DNA of 64,000 nt from Sphingomonas rubra. Its GTDB lineage: Bacteria; Pseudomonadota; Alphaproteobacteria; Sphingomonadales; Sphingomonadaceae. The DNA is taken from contig NZ_FOXP01000007.1 of NCBI RefSeq assembly GCF_900115745.1, forward strand, positions 170,593 to 234,592, read 5' to 3'. Below the pieces are notes generated by a model. That model did no database searches. It was not told where the DNA came from and saw nothing but the letters and a program-made list of their open reading frames with translations. A program made the translations under genes and the position numbers. Below, one piece after another: positions 29,859 to 38,755 of the stretch; position 1 is the first letter of the stretch; each line of letters begins with the position of its first letter.

Positions 29859-30464
29859 TCAGAGCCATCCCCTTGATCGGGCGAGGCGTCCGGCTTCAAT
29901 GCGGTTCCCAGCCCCCAGCTTGGCGGCGGCATCGGCGAGGTAGTTGCGGATCGTGCCGGGAGCGAGCGAAAGGCGGCGGGCTATTTCCTTGTTGGGCAGC
30001 CCTTCCTCCGCCAGGCGCAGGACCGCGCGCTCGCGCCCGCTAAGCGGGTCAGCACCTGCCTCCCATGCAGCGGCAGCGAGTGCCGGCGGGATCACGCGGC
30101 TACCCACGGCAACCGTCCGGATCGCTTCGGCCAGCGTCTCGACGGGCGCGTCCTTGAGCAAATAGCCGTGAACCCCTGCGTCGCGCGCCCGCGAGAGATA
30201 GCCGGGCCGCGCGAAGGTGGTCACAATGATGACCCGCGTAGCCAACTTGGCAGCCCCGATGGCGGCGGCGACATCGATCCCGCTCAGCCCCGGCATCTCG
30301 ATGTCGGTGAGCAGGACATCGGGCAGCAGGTCGCGCACGAGCGAGATCGCTGCCTCACCATCGTGCGCTTGCCCGACGATCGTAATGTCGGGCTCCAGCG
30401 CCAGCAACGATGCGAGCGCGCCCAGCACCATGGCCTGATCTTCCGCGACGACGATCCGGATCAC
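29859..30464 (-). CDS. LuxR-type (NarL/DesR) response regulator
   Basis: 201 aa from the GTG at 30464, which overlaps the kinase stop as GTGA; the longer frame upstream lies inside the kinase gene. Receiver domain: acidic pocket VVAEDQ (6-10), phospho-acceptor Asp54 in VLLTDIEMPGLSG, and Lys in HGYLLKDAP. C-terminal LuxR helix-turn-helix: LSGRERAVLRLAEEGLPNKE, then IARRLSLAPGTIRNYL. It is the last gene of the ABC exporter-kinase operon and probably controls that exporter. Confidence 0.92.
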   Translation of the reverse strand: MIRIVVAEDQAMVLGALASLLALEPDITIVGQAHDGEAAISLVRDLLPDVLLTDIEMPGLSGIDVAAAIGAAKLATRVIIVTTFARPGYLSRARDAGVHGYLLKDAPVETLAEAIRTVAVGSRVIPPALAAAAWEAGADPLSGRERAVLRLAEEGLPNKEIARRLSLAPGTIRNYLADAAAKLGAGNRIEAGRLARSRGWL

Positions 30465-31552
30465 GCCGGCACCTCGGCAACGAGGCGCGTACCCGTCGGA
30501 CCGGCAACCAGATCGAGCCGCCCGCCCGCAGCCACGACGCGCTGACGCATCCCGCGGATGCCGTTGCCCTCCCGGAATACACCGCCCCGACCGTCGTCGG
30601 CGACGGTCAGGCTCGCGGTCGTGCCGTGTTGGCTTACGGTAATCGCGCATTGCCGCGCACCCGCGTGGCGGATGACGTTGGTGATCGCTTCGCGCAGCGT
30701 CATCGCCAGCACCGCTCCCGCATCACCCGCATTGGCGCTCAACTCACCTTCCAGCCGGTGCATGATGCCCGCTGCATTGAGCGCCGCGGTCGAAGCGTCG
30801 ATCTCGTGCGCGAGGCTGCCTCCCGCCTGCCCCGCCAAGGTCAGGCGCACTTCGCCGAGCCCCTCGCGAGCCACATGCGCTACCGCGCGCATCTCGGCTT
30901 CTGCGGCAGTTGGATCGCGGTCAATCAGCCGCGCGGCAAGATCGGCCTTGAGCGCGACCAGCGTCAGTGTCCGGCCGACGACGTCGTGCAGATCGCGCGT
31001 GATCCGTTCGCGCTCGGCAGTGCCGGCAAGGCGGCGCACCTCCCCTTGGGTTTCGCTGAGCGCGACCGTTCGATCCCAGAACGCCTCGCGCGAGATGGTG
31101 CCGGCGCCGGTCATCACCACCAGCATCGCGCCGGGCAACCACCAGAGCACCGGCTGGCCGAGCAGCAGCCCCGTAGCGAGCGTGGTCAGCATCACGGCCC
31201 CGACGCCGATCAACGCATGATGGGCAGGCCGCAGGCTGCCGATCATCGCGCCGGCATAGATGGCGAAGACCGTCCAGCTCCCTTTGAAGCCGCCGATCGC
31301 TACCCCCACGCCGATCGCCAGGATCGCCGTCGTCGCCCACGGCCGCCAGCGTTCCGATCGATGGCCGATCACGTACACCGGCAGAAACAACGTGATCGCG
31401 ACAACCGCGGCGAACAGGTCCGCGGTAGTCGGTCGCACCCACAGCCAGGGAATGGGGTAGAACGTGAGATAGATCAGCCACGGCCAAGGGCTGTCCCAAA
31501 AGCTGTTGCGCGTCGCCCGCATCCCCAGACCTTGCGGAGTGGTGCCGGTCAT
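30461..31552 (-). CDS. DesK-type sensor histidine kinase (HisKA_3)
   Basis: 363 aa from the ATG at 31552. About five hydrophobic segments lie in residues 25-150, so the sensor is membrane-embedded with no large external domain. The dimerisation/H box is ERERITRDLHDVVGRTLTLV (phospho-acceptor His189). HATPase motifs: REAITNVIRHAGA (N box) and VADDGRGG, then GIRGMRQRVVAAGGRL. It pairs with the LuxR-type regulator (4-bp overlap). It follows the ABC permease by 2 bp, as in bacterial modules that sense membrane stress or peptide antibiotics. Confidence 0.9.
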   Translation of the reverse strand: MTGTTPQGLGMRATRNSFWDSPWPWLIYLTFYPIPWLWVRPTTADLFAAVVAITLFLPVYVIGHRSERWRPWATTAILAIGVGVAIGGFKGSWTVFAIYAGAMIGSLRPAHHALIGVGAVMLTTLATGLLLGQPVLWWLPGAMLVVMTGAGTISREAFWDRTVALSETQGEVRRLAGTAERERITRDLHDVVGRTLTLVALKADLAARLIDRDPTAAEAEMRAVAHVAREGLGEVRLTLAGQAGGSLAHEIDASTAALNAAGIMHRLEGELSANAGDAGAVLAMTLREAITNVIRHAGARQCAITVSQHGTTASLTVADDGRGGVFREGNGIRGMRQRVVAAGGRLDLVAGPTGTRLVAEVPA

Positions 31553-31554
31553 CG

Positions 31555-32307
31555 TCAAGCTGGACTCCGCCGCCATCCGGTCCACGCCCACACCGCTGCC
31601 AGTCCAGTCATGGCTGCGACGATCGCGGCGTGGACGAGGGGAGCACCGAGTGGCTCGGCGCCCACCACCGCCTGCGCCAGCTGACCGAGATGGTAGGCCG
31701 GGGTAGCCTCGCCCAACGCGCGCATCCAACCCGGCAGCATCCGGGATGGAATCCACAGCCCGCCGATCACCGCCGAGCCGAGAAACAGCGCGTTGGCGAT
31801 GGCGACGGCGCCCTTGCCGCCCATGCGCATGCCGATGCCGAAACCGATCAGTGCGAAGGGGATGGTCGTGCCCAGATGAATGAGGGCGAGCAGCAGCCAC
31901 TGCGCGGGCGTCAGCACCGCCCCGCCGACGATGGCCAGCGCGTAGATCAGCCCGACCGCCAATGCCGTCGCCATCAGCGCAGCCGCGAGCTTCGCGGCGA
32001 CGAAGGCGCCGATCGGCATCGGCGATACGCGCTTCAGCTCGATCAATCCCTGCTCGCGTTCTATGGCGACCCCGGCGCCGAAGCCAAACAGCGACGGGCC
32101 GATCGCGGCGAATACGCCGTAGCCGGCAAGCCCCGCAGCGACGCTCGCAGGGGTCGGATCGCGCGCGAGCGCCAGGGTGAAGAGGCCGTAGAAGGCGCCG
32201 GGGGTGACCACGGTCGGCAGCAGGAACTGCGGCAGCCGCCAGCTGCGCTTGAGCTCGGCGACGCATTCGCGCCGCCAGATGCCGGTGGGGAGGGCGTGTG
32301 TGGTCAT
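31555..32307 (-). CDS. ABC-2 type transporter permease
   Basis: 250 aa from the ATG at 32307, overlapping the ATPase stop (ATGA). Six hydrophobic segments. The conserved LIELKRVSPMPIGAFVAAKL of ABC-2 permeases sits about a third of the way in, and GGLWIPSRMLPGWMRALGEA near residue 190 is the typical extracytoplasmic re-entrant P-L-P-like motif. It forms an exporter with the ATPase encoded upstream; the substrate is unknown (drug, lipid or peptide). Confidence 0.88.
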   Translation of the reverse strand: MTTHALPTGIWRRECVAELKRSWRLPQFLLPTVVTPGAFYGLFTLALARDPTPASVAAGLAGYGVFAAIGPSLFGFGAGVAIEREQGLIELKRVSPMPIGAFVAAKLAAALMATALAVGLIYALAIVGGAVLTPAQWLLLALIHLGTTIPFALIGFGIGMRMGGKGAVAIANALFLGSAVIGGLWIPSRMLPGWMRALGEATPAYHLGQLAQAVVGAEPLGAPLVHAAIVAAMTGLAAVWAWTGWRRSPA

Positions 32308-33212
32308 GCGGCGATCCTGTGCGGCGGGGCGAGCAGGGCGGCGATGGCATCCTCCAGCGTCGCGTCCCCGACCCGCAGGTCTGTCACGGCCGGATCGGCG
32401 TCGAGCAGGCGGCAGAGCGTCGTCGGCGCATCGCGGGTGACGATACGCAGTTCGGCGCCTTCGGCCTCGACCTCGCGCACTCCCGGCATCGCATGCACGA
32501 CCGCAAGGGCGAGCCGCGTCCGACAGCGGATCACCGATCCACCGACCTGCGCGCGAATCGCACCCGGCGTATCGTCGGCGACGATGCGGCCACGATCCAG
32601 CACGACGACCCGGTCCGCGAGAGAATCCGCCTCTGCGAGGTCGTGGCTGGTAAGTAGCACGCCGGTGCCTGCGTCCGCCGCCTCGCGTACCGTCGCCCAC
32701 AACGCCCGGGCGGAACCCCGGTCCATCGCCGCGGTCGGCTCGTCGAGGATCAACAGGTCGGGGCGCCCGCAGATGGCAAGCGCATATTGCACGCGCCGCG
32801 CCTGACCGCCCGACAGCGTGCCGCAGCGCCGCTCGCCGAGATCGGCCAGCCCTGCGAGAGCCAGCGTTTTCGCCACGGGACGCGGATGGAAATAATAGCC
32901 CGACTGGAGCGCGACCATCTCCGCGACCGTCATCACGTCGGGTAGGCCCGCCGTCTGCAACATGACACCCATCCGGCCCCGGACTGCCGGCCGCCGCGGG
33001 TCGAGCCCGAACAGCCGCGCGGTGCCGGCATCGGGTGCCAGTCGCCCGGTCAGAAGCCCAACGCAGGTCGTCTTGCCCGCGCCGTTCGGACCAAGCAGTG
33101 CGGTCACCTCACCGGCGCGGATCGCCAGGTCGAGGCCTTCCAGCACGGGTTTGCTCCCGAGCCGCTTTGTCACCGCCGTCAACGTCGCGATGGCGGACAG
33201 ATCGTCGGTCAT
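32304..33212 (-). CDS. ABC transporter ATP-binding protein
   Basis: 302 aa from the ATG at 33212, which has GGGAG 8 bp upstream; earlier in-frame starts (33266, 33230) lack a better site. Walker A LLGPNGAGKTTCVG, Q-loop MLQTAGLPDVMT, signature LSGGQARRVQYALA, Walker B LLILDEPTAAMD and H-loop LLTSHDLAEADSLADR. It belongs to the DRA/CcmA-like ABC-2 exporter ATPases. First gene of an operon with permease, sensor kinase and response regulator; palindromic sequences lie upstream. Confidence 0.92.
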   Translation of the reverse strand: MTDDLSAIATLTAVTKRLGSKPVLEGLDLAIRAGEVTALLGPNGAGKTTCVGLLTGRLAPDAGTARLFGLDPRRPAVRGRMGVMLQTAGLPDVMTVAEMVALQSGYYFHPRPVAKTLALAGLADLGERRCGTLSGGQARRVQYALAICGRPDLLILDEPTAAMDRGSARALWATVREAADAGTGVLLTSHDLAEADSLADRVVVLDRGRIVADDTPGAIRAQVGGSVIRCRTRLALAVVHAMPGVREVEAEGAELRIVTRDAPTTLCRLLDADPAVTDLRVGDATLEDAIAALLAPPHRIAA

Positions 33213-33286
33213 GTCAACGTCTCCCTTCATGGGAAACGTATCGCCGGTCGCGCGCCAATCCGGCACTGGCGGATGTCACGTCGCTT

Positions 33287-33348
33287 GCATGACAGATGTC
33301 ATGCCCGCCGGCTGACCGGGTGGCATTTGTCATGGCGCGGGCATGACA
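33287..33348. promoter_or_regulatory. Pair of TGTCATG palindromes between ABC operon and hydrolase
   Basis: GCATGACA-GA-TGTCATGC at 33287-33304 is a perfect 8-bp inverted repeat, and TGTCATG-N7-CATGACA at 33328-33348 is a second one with the same half-site. They lie in the 248-bp divergent region (33213-33460), 40 bp apart centre to centre (about four helix turns). Likely a dimeric regulator's operators, possibly those of the response regulator at 29859. The protein is not identified. Confidence 0.55.
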
Positions 33349-33460
33349 TCGGTAACTGGCGCGGTGACTGCCCTCCTGCGATCCTCGTCGGCATCACGAA
33401 CAGCGGCAGGCCGGCGCTCCGCCGAACACCTATCGCAGCCCACCGTCCGAAGGAACGACT

Positions 33461-34375
33461 ATGCGACATCACATCCGTTACCTCACTGCCGCCGGCCTCA
33501 TGGTCACACAGGCGATGGCATCATCGTCGGCGTTGGGACAGCAGCCGGTCGCGGCGGCATCGACCGACGCTACCCCGCGCGTATTCGCCGACAGCCGGCT
33601 GGTAGTGCGCGACCGGATCAGTATCGAGGTCGTTGGTCGCGGCCCCGACATCGTCATGATCCCGGGCCTAGCCTCGTCGCGCGAGACGTGGCGTGCGACC
33701 GCCGAGCGGCTGCGTGCCAACTACCGCATTCATCTAGTGCAGGTGGCCGGCTTCGTGGGTGAACCGGCCCGGGGCAATGCGACCGGCGAGGTCTTCGCAC
33801 CGGTGGTCACCGACATTGCGGCCTATCTGGCGACGCTCGGCAAGCCTGCGACGGTGATGGGCCACAGCCTTGGCGGCACCTTCGGCTTGGACTTGGTCCA
33901 GCGCCATCCCAAGCTCGTGTCGCGCCTGCTCGTGGTCGATGCGCTCCCCTTCTTCGGGGTGGTCATGGCCGGGCCGGCGGCGACCGTCGACACCGTGCGT
34001 CCGATGGCAGACGCTATGAGCAGGGCACCCGCCACTCGCATGTCCGACGCCCAGACCCGGACGATGATGGCCCAAATGGCGACTGCGCCCGCAGACGTGG
34101 ACCGCATTTCCGGCTGGAGCCGGCTCAGCGACCCGGCGGTCATCGGCAAGGCGATGCGCGAGGACATGCTGGCCGACCTGCGGCCAGGTCTGCCCGCGGT
34201 CAGGACGCCGGTGACCGTCCTCTACGAGACCCCGCTGGCATCGCTGATGACCGCCGGTTACGCCACTCTGCCCGGCAGCAGGCTCGTCGAAGTACCGCAG
34301 GCAAAGCACTTCATCATGTACGACCAGCCTGCGCGGTTCGCGGCGGAAGTAGACGCCTTTCTCAAGCGACAATAA
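33461..34375 (+). CDS. Exported alpha/beta hydrolase
   Basis: 304 aa with AAGGAACG upstream. Signal peptide in residues 1-27 ending SSALGQQ. Alpha/beta hydrolase features: oxyanion-region HG replaced by IPGLASSRETW, nucleophile elbow MGHSLGGTFG (Ser about 132) and catalytic His in QAKHFIMYDQP near the C-terminus. It probably cleaves an ester, lactone or similar bond in the periplasm. It is divergent from the ABC operon and shares the palindromic control region. Substrate not predictable. Confidence 0.85.
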   Translation: MRHHIRYLTAAGLMVTQAMASSSALGQQPVAAASTDATPRVFADSRLVVRDRISIEVVGRGPDIVMIPGLASSRETWRATAERLRANYRIHLVQVAGFVGEPARGNATGEVFAPVVTDIAAYLATLGKPATVMGHSLGGTFGLDLVQRHPKLVSRLLVVDALPFFGVVMAGPAATVDTVRPMADAMSRAPATRMSDAQTRTMMAQMATAPADVDRISGWSRLSDPAVIGKAMREDMLADLRPGLPAVRTPVTVLYETPLASLMTAGYATLPGSRLVEVPQAKHFIMYDQPARFAAEVDAFLKRQ

Positions 34376-34437
34376 TACGGTCGGGAAAGTCCCCTGGTTG
34401 TCTTGATCGCCACTTCCAAGAGTAAGGGGGCATTGTC

Positions 34438-34866
34438 GTGCTGGCTGAAGTCCGGCAGCGGTTCAGTATGCCTCAACGCCTCCACCTCACTGCGCTCCTC
34501 GTCGACGATTATGACACTGCGCTGTCCTTCTTCGTTGAAAAACTGGGCTTCGAGGTGCGTGAAGACAGCCGTCTTGGAGATGGGAAGCGATGGGTCGTGA
34601 TCGCGCCGCAGGGAGCGGCAAGCGGACTGCTACTGGCGCGAGCCGTTGACGAACGGCAGCGGAATGCCATCGGCAATCAGAGCGGTGGTCGCGTGTTCCT
34701 CTTTCTAGAAACGGATGACTTCGCTCGGGATCATCTCGCCTACACGCAGCGGGGTGTACGGTTTGTCGAGGCCCCCCGGCGCGAGCCATATGGCATCGTG
34801 GCGGTCTTTCAGGACCTTTACGGCAATCGATGGGATCTGATTGAGCCTATCCCCGCGGAGCAATGA
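34438..34866 (+). CDS. VOC (glyoxalase/bleomycin resistance) family protein
   Basis: 142 aa from a GTG at 34438, supported by AAGGGGG 8 bp upstream; an ATG at 34468 is an alternative and starts right at the fold. The VOC pattern is clear: LTALLVDDYDTALSFFVEKL, GFEVREDSRLGDGKRWVVI, then VFLFLETDDFARDH and FQDLYGNRWDLIEP at the end. The metal-binding His/Glu set is partly visible (His in LHLTALL, Glu in LIEP). VOC proteins include glyoxalases, dioxygenases and antibiotic-binding proteins; the role here is not determined. Confidence 0.82.
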   Translation: MLAEVRQRFSMPQRLHLTALLVDDYDTALSFFVEKLGFEVREDSRLGDGKRWVVIAPQGAASGLLLARAVDERQRNAIGNQSGGRVFLFLETDDFARDHLAYTQRGVRFVEAPRREPYGIVAVFQDLYGNRWDLIEPIPAEQ

Positions 34867-34870
34867 TTTC

Positions 34871-34896
34871 CTTTTCACCCATTCAAATGGGAAAGC
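34871..34896. terminator. Bidirectional hairpin terminator
   Basis: CTTTTCACCCATT-CA-AATGGGAAAG: a 6-bp stem CCCATT/AATGGG extended by a flanking CTTT/AAAG pairing, A/T-rich on both sides. It lies between two convergent genes (VOC protein and membrane protein), where a shared terminator is expected. Confidence 0.5.
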
Positions 34897-34936
34897 CGCA
34901 CTCCTTCCGCGTGCCATTCGCGAGCAGGAAGGCTGG

Positions 34937-35953
34937 TTAGCTGGAGCGGTGACCTAACCGCCAGGCAAGGAGCCGGATGAAAGGCTCCGGATCGTCCAGG
35001 CGGAACGCGACCCGCACGAACGGACCTCGCTTTTTCAGAAGCGAGCGACGATGCAGAGGGCGATCCAACCGGAGCATGATGTTTGGCCAAGCAAGCAGCG
35101 CCGCGTTAAGGGTCGCGGGATCGCGTACCTCCTCGCCGGTGAAGCCGCCTTCGATGGCAACGATCGTGTCGAGCGGCACGAGCTGGTTGATCAGGAAACC
35201 GGCTCGCACGCGCACGCCCTCGGGCGTCAGCAGTACCGGCCTGAACCTGAACGACTTGATGAGCCCGACCAGGTATACGAAGCCCACGTCACTTAGCACG
35301 AACATGACCAGCGTGGCGGTGCGGCTCCAGTGCCCGACCAGCAGATGATAGACGACGATCTCGATCGCCGACAGGATCAGCAGCGTCGCGCACATCGGCG
35401 TCAGGTGCCTGTGATAGGCGAAAGCGCGGGCGTTCGCCGGGACATCTGCCGGTCCGCCCCAGCGAAACAGCGCCATGTGGATCACCGTCATCTCCGCCAC
35501 GGCCAAGCGGACCAGCGCCGGCGGAAGTAGCTCGGACGCGGCAGACACCCATCGCTGCTTGCGGTCGATGCCTTTCCTGCCCACTGCTTGGCGCGCTCGG
35601 GACGTGGCCCAGGCGACATGACCCAGAACGACGGCCGCCATCGTCACCACCAGCGCCGGCGTCTCCAACAGCGCGTCCCGCATCGCCGATGGCGAACCAA
35701 GCCAGACGGTGAGGCTGGCGCCGGCCAGGACGCCCAGCACGGCGCTCCATGCCGGCTTTCCAACTGATCGGGCGATCAGCGACAGCATCAGCGTGTCCGC
35801 GACCACCCACAGGAAGAGCAATAGCGCTGCAAACGGATAGGCAGTCGCCAACGGCGTTCGCACCGCCATTCCAGCCAGCGCGACGATGATGACGGGTACG
35901 ATGCTTGCGGCGATAGGTCGGCGACCAACGCCGTCACTGGTCTGGGCTACCAT
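34937..35953 (-). CDS. Integral membrane protein of unknown function
   Basis: 338 aa. Six or so hydrophobic segments occupy residues 15-235 (IVPVIIVALAGMAV, FAALLLFLWVVADTLML, VVTMAAVVLGHVAW and others). The soluble C-terminal part (about 240-338) includes VRVRAGFLINQLVPLDTIVA and LRLDRPLHRRSLLKKRGPFV, reminiscent of a PH-like domain as in small membrane-associated bPH proteins. No catalytic motif seen and I do not recognise the family. Monocistronic by layout. Confidence 0.7.
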   Translation of the reverse strand: MVAQTSDGVGRRPIAASIVPVIIVALAGMAVRTPLATAYPFAALLLFLWVVADTLMLSLIARSVGKPAWSAVLGVLAGASLTVWLGSPSAMRDALLETPALVVTMAAVVLGHVAWATSRARQAVGRKGIDRKQRWVSAASELLPPALVRLAVAEMTVIHMALFRWGGPADVPANARAFAYHRHLTPMCATLLILSAIEIVVYHLLVGHWSRTATLVMFVLSDVGFVYLVGLIKSFRFRPVLLTPEGVRVRAGFLINQLVPLDTIVAIEGGFTGEEVRDPATLNAALLAWPNIMLRLDRPLHRRSLLKKRGPFVRVAFRLDDPEPFIRLLAWRLGHRSS

Positions 35954-36169
35954 AAAGACCCCCGTTCGCCTGCGCGAACGACCGGATGCTGGTCTGGCGC
36001 AGCGTCGCCCGTGCTTATACGCCGGCTTTGCGGGCGGCCGCCAGCGTCACCATATTCTCAGAAGAGCTTTGCTGACCAGATTTGAAAACGTCTTTGTCGT
36101 TCTCTTTTCCCGATCGATCTGGGAAAGCAGGGGCTTCCCTGACACGGCGGTGAACGGCATGATTCAGCA

Positions 36170-36496
36170 ATGACCTTCGGATTTTCCACGCTGATCGACG
36201 CGCTCAGTTGGGCGATCGTCGTGCTGTTGGGCTTGAAGGTAGCGGCAACAATCATATTGCTCAGCCGCGACAAGCAAACGTGGTTTCAGGCCAGATGGAG
36301 CGCGGGTCTTTGGTGGTCCACCAAGGTGACACCGATCCTCGCCGTGCCCTGCATGATAGCTGTGGCATTGCTCCAACGCAGAGCTGGCGATGCTTGGGCC
36401 TACGGTGGTTTGATGCTTTTCGTCCTCATCGCCGTCCCGATCGTCGTCTGGCGGCGGTTCTATCGTGCGCCTTCGCGCACCAGGCCGATCGGCTAG
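36170..36496 (+). CDS. Small membrane protein of unknown function
   Basis: 108 aa from the ATG at 36170. Three hydrophobic segments: ALSWAIVVLLGLKVAATIIL (about 11-30), VTPILAVPCMIAVALL (about 53-68) and GGLMLFVLIAVPIVVW (about 79-94), with basic loops. A standard start and coherent hydrophobic pattern support it. The strand is opposite to its neighbours on both sides, and no function is apparent. Confidence 0.55.
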   Translation: MTFGFSTLIDALSWAIVVLLGLKVAATIILLSRDKQTWFQARWSAGLWWSTKVTPILAVPCMIAVALLQRRAGDAWAYGGLMLFVLIAVPIVVWRRFYRAPSRTRPIG

Positions 36497-36524
36497 CTAT
36501 TCCTGTTTCACCATCCCTTTTGAG

Positions 36525-36570
36525 AAGGCACGGCCGGGCGAGGAAAGGGGGCGGCGCCTGGCCGTGCCTT
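36525..36570. terminator. Strong hairpin (16-bp stem) downstream of 36496
   Basis: AAGGCACGGCCGGGCG pairs with CGCCTGGCCGTGCCTT over 16 bp with one G-T wobble and a 14-nt loop. It sits between two convergent genes and 12 bp before a 59-bp repeat copy. It lacks a clear T-run, so it may be a transcript-stabilising structure rather than a true terminator. Confidence 0.45.
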
Positions 36571-36581
36571 CGCCGGTGAGA

Positions 36582-36640
36582 TGAACGAGTGACCGAAGTT
36601 GGTGAGCCGGAGATAGCCCACGAGTGTCTGGATGTGGGTC
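36582..36640 (+). repeat. 59-bp intergenic repeat
   Basis: TGAACGAGTGACCGAAGTTG ... GAGTGTCTGGATGTGGGTC; full-length copy. It is adjacent to the 16-bp-stem hairpin at 36525-36570 and lies in the convergent gap before the gene ending at 36726. Confidence 0.7.
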
Positions 36641-36725
36641 GTCGTTGCTCCACAGCAGCTGAGTACCTCGCGCCAAGTAGTGGAGGTCAACGCGGCGGAT
36701 CGCGCTTCCGACCGGCCGCGGTCCA

Positions 36726-37229
36726 TCAAGGCGTGACGTCGATGACGAGTTCGTTGCTGATCAGTTTTGCCCGACGCGTTGGTCGCTCTTCAATATCCAT
36801 AAGGAAGATCACCGCTCGCACACGATAGCGTCCCGGGCCTGGGAACAAATTGATTGCTCGCGCACCGGCCACAGCCACGAAAGGCCCGTCGGGCCTTATC
36901 GTCATGAGCCCATCCAAGCCGACCGGAGGTGTTGGCGGCGAAATCGCAATCGGCTCCCTGGGAGCCACAAGACGCCCGTCGACACCGCGAACCTCATAGG
37001 CGATTCCGCGAGTTACGTTGAGCATCGGCGACACGCTGACGGCGTTCCGCGACGATGCAAGTCTGACCTTCAGCGGCACGGTGCTGCCCATGGCGACTGT
37101 CGTGGCAGCCGAGGACAGGCCGACATCGAGATCGGGCGAGGCGGAACCGCGCCATGCCCCTTGCGCTGACGGTGACCAGGCTGCCGCGGCGGATTGGAGG
37201 CCGGCGACCAGAAGAAGCATCAGCATCAT
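36726..37229 (-). CDS. Secreted protein of unknown function
   Basis: 167 aa. Signal peptide MMLMLLLVAGLQSAAAAW at the N-terminus, then a beta-rich mature part with no cysteine or catalytic motif. The pattern (GSTVPLKVRLASSRNAVSV, then FPGPGRYRVRAVIFLMD near the end) suggests an immunoglobulin-like beta sandwich. No recognised family; probably a periplasmic protein. Confidence 0.65.
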   Translation of the reverse strand: MMLMLLLVAGLQSAAAAWSPSAQGAWRGSASPDLDVGLSSAATTVAMGSTVPLKVRLASSRNAVSVSPMLNVTRGIAYEVRGVDGRLVAPREPIAISPPTPPVGLDGLMTIRPDGPFVAVAGARAINLFPGPGRYRVRAVIFLMDIEERPTRRAKLISNELVIDVTP

Positions 37230-37337
37230 TCACTCCGTTTCCGGCTCACGACCTTAGCACGTCATGTCCATAGTCGACCAACGATGATGATCCAGCAGGC
37301 CTATTCGTCGGCAACGAAAGCGGACGCTTGCTCATCC

Positions 37338-37396
37338 TGAACGGATGTCCGACGATGGGCGCGTGGGAAGCGACCTTGAGTGTCGCTTTATGGGTC
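37338..37396 (+). repeat. 59-bp intergenic repeat
   Basis: TGAACGGATGTCCGACGATG ... GAGTGTCGCTTTATGGGTC; full-length copy between two minus-strand genes, ending 28 bp from the TraB/GumN stop. Confidence 0.7.
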
Positions 37397-37423
37397 GCTC
37401 ATACAGGCTCTTCCGCTACGTCC

Positions 37424-38422
37424 TCAGGGTCTCCAACGAGGGCCGGAGACGTCGAACCCCGCCGCGACGAGATCATCCAGCACTCCACCCGGCGCTGCGA
37501 GCGCGTCGAGCGAGACCACCGCCAGCGTCACCTGGGGCCTGCCGAGCAATCCCCAAAGTGCGGGACCGAGCGCCGCGTCCCGCTTGCGCTCCAGGCTGCC
37601 GCCGTGCGGCCAGCACCGCTGCTGTCCGTCATCCACCTTCGCGGCCAGCGCGGCGGGAACGCGGCGCGCTGCCCATGCGCCGGATCGGGCAACGCGTGCG
37701 GCGGCGCGCGACTGGGCGCCGGCATCACCTGCCTCCACCAGCGCCACCACGTCCATCAGGCACGGCACATGCTCGCGTGGCGACGACGCGAAGAACTCGG
37801 CCGTCACCTCCTTGATGCCGGCTTGCGCCAGGGGAACGCGCTTGTCCTTGTTCTTGCCAAGGTAGCGGCGGACATAGGCGTCGGCGCCGGGGACCAGCTT
37901 GCGCCGCTCGTGGAGGGATCGGCCGAGGTCCACCGCCAAGTGATAGGGATGCTTCCGCTCGAAGCCGGGCTTCAGGATGCCGCGGTGGCGCAGAGCGACC
38001 AGCTGCGCCCATTGCGCTGGCGAGGTCATCGCTTCCAGCGTCTGTCCCTTCGGAAGCGTCGATTGCGCGCGCCACTTGCCGATCAGGCTGATCATGGAGA
38101 ACAGCCCGAAGCTGATGTCCATGGCCTCGGGGAACATGATCCGGTCGGCCTGGGCGAGCGCGGCGTCGAGGGCGACGGGATTCCATTGGGTGCCGGGAAC
38201 GAGCCGGCCGATCGACCCCACCAGCACGACGGACGTACCGCGACCCGACACCCGCCACACCGGGATGCCGCTGCGTTGGGCGGTGACGACGATCTCGTCG
38301 GTCGACCGCCCGGTCGCCGTGGCCGGATCGACCTGGGCTAGCGCGGTGCCGGTCGAGCCGGCCATCATCGCCGCGCCGATGATCCAAGACGCGGCGAGCC
38401 TCGTGCATGATGCCATGGTCAT
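37424..38422 (-). CDS. TraB/GumN family protein
   Basis: 332 aa from the ATG at 38422 (AGGATC 8 bp upstream), slightly downstream of the longest frame. Signal peptide to about SGTGTALAQ. The TraB/GumN start motif is IPVWRVSGRGTSVVLVGSIG followed by RLVPGTQW, where relatives have WxVxxxxxxxYLxGSxHxxP; here the second His position is Arg (GRLVP), a departure from the usual GTxH. LDAALAQADRIMFPEAMD follows as expected. Members are periplasmic or secreted proteins, some acting as metal-dependent peptidases. The missing His suggests altered or lost catalysis. Confidence 0.75.
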   Translation of the reverse strand: MTMASCTRLAASWIIGAAMMAGSTGTALAQVDPATATGRSTDEIVVTAQRSGIPVWRVSGRGTSVVLVGSIGRLVPGTQWNPVALDAALAQADRIMFPEAMDISFGLFSMISLIGKWRAQSTLPKGQTLEAMTSPAQWAQLVALRHRGILKPGFERKHPYHLAVDLGRSLHERRKLVPGADAYVRRYLGKNKDKRVPLAQAGIKEVTAEFFASSPREHVPCLMDVVALVEAGDAGAQSRAAARVARSGAWAARRVPAALAAKVDDGQQRCWPHGGSLERKRDAALGPALWGLLGRPQVTLAVVSLDALAAPGGVLDDLVAAGFDVSGPRWRP

Positions 38423-38559
38423 TGTACGATCCTGATCGACCATTATGGCAAAATGCGGGCTCCACCTGCCGGCTTGCAGGTCGGGAGAGCTGGATTCTTT
38501 CGCAAACTACAATCAGGCGGCGGCGACAATCGGCCCAATGTGAGCCCACAACAGGTAAA

Positions 38560-38618
38560 TGAACGAGCGACAGCTTTTGGCACAGGCTCAGCTGTAACTA
38601 AACGTCTCCTTGTGGGTC
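38560..38618 (+). repeat. 59-bp intergenic repeat
   Basis: TGAACGAGCGACAGCTTTTG ... AAACGTCTCCTTGTGGGTC; full-length copy in the 333-bp gap 38423-38755. Apart from this repeat the gap shows no gene. Confidence 0.7.
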
Positions 38619-38755
38619 TAAGATCGCCGTTCATTGACACTGGTTGGCGTGCAAACGGAAGCATGATCCGAAGGCGCAGCTTGGACACGTCGGAGTAGGC
38701 GACTTGAATTGACTGAAGATGGTGGCGCCGGCTGGTAGAGCCGGCGCCGGACCTG

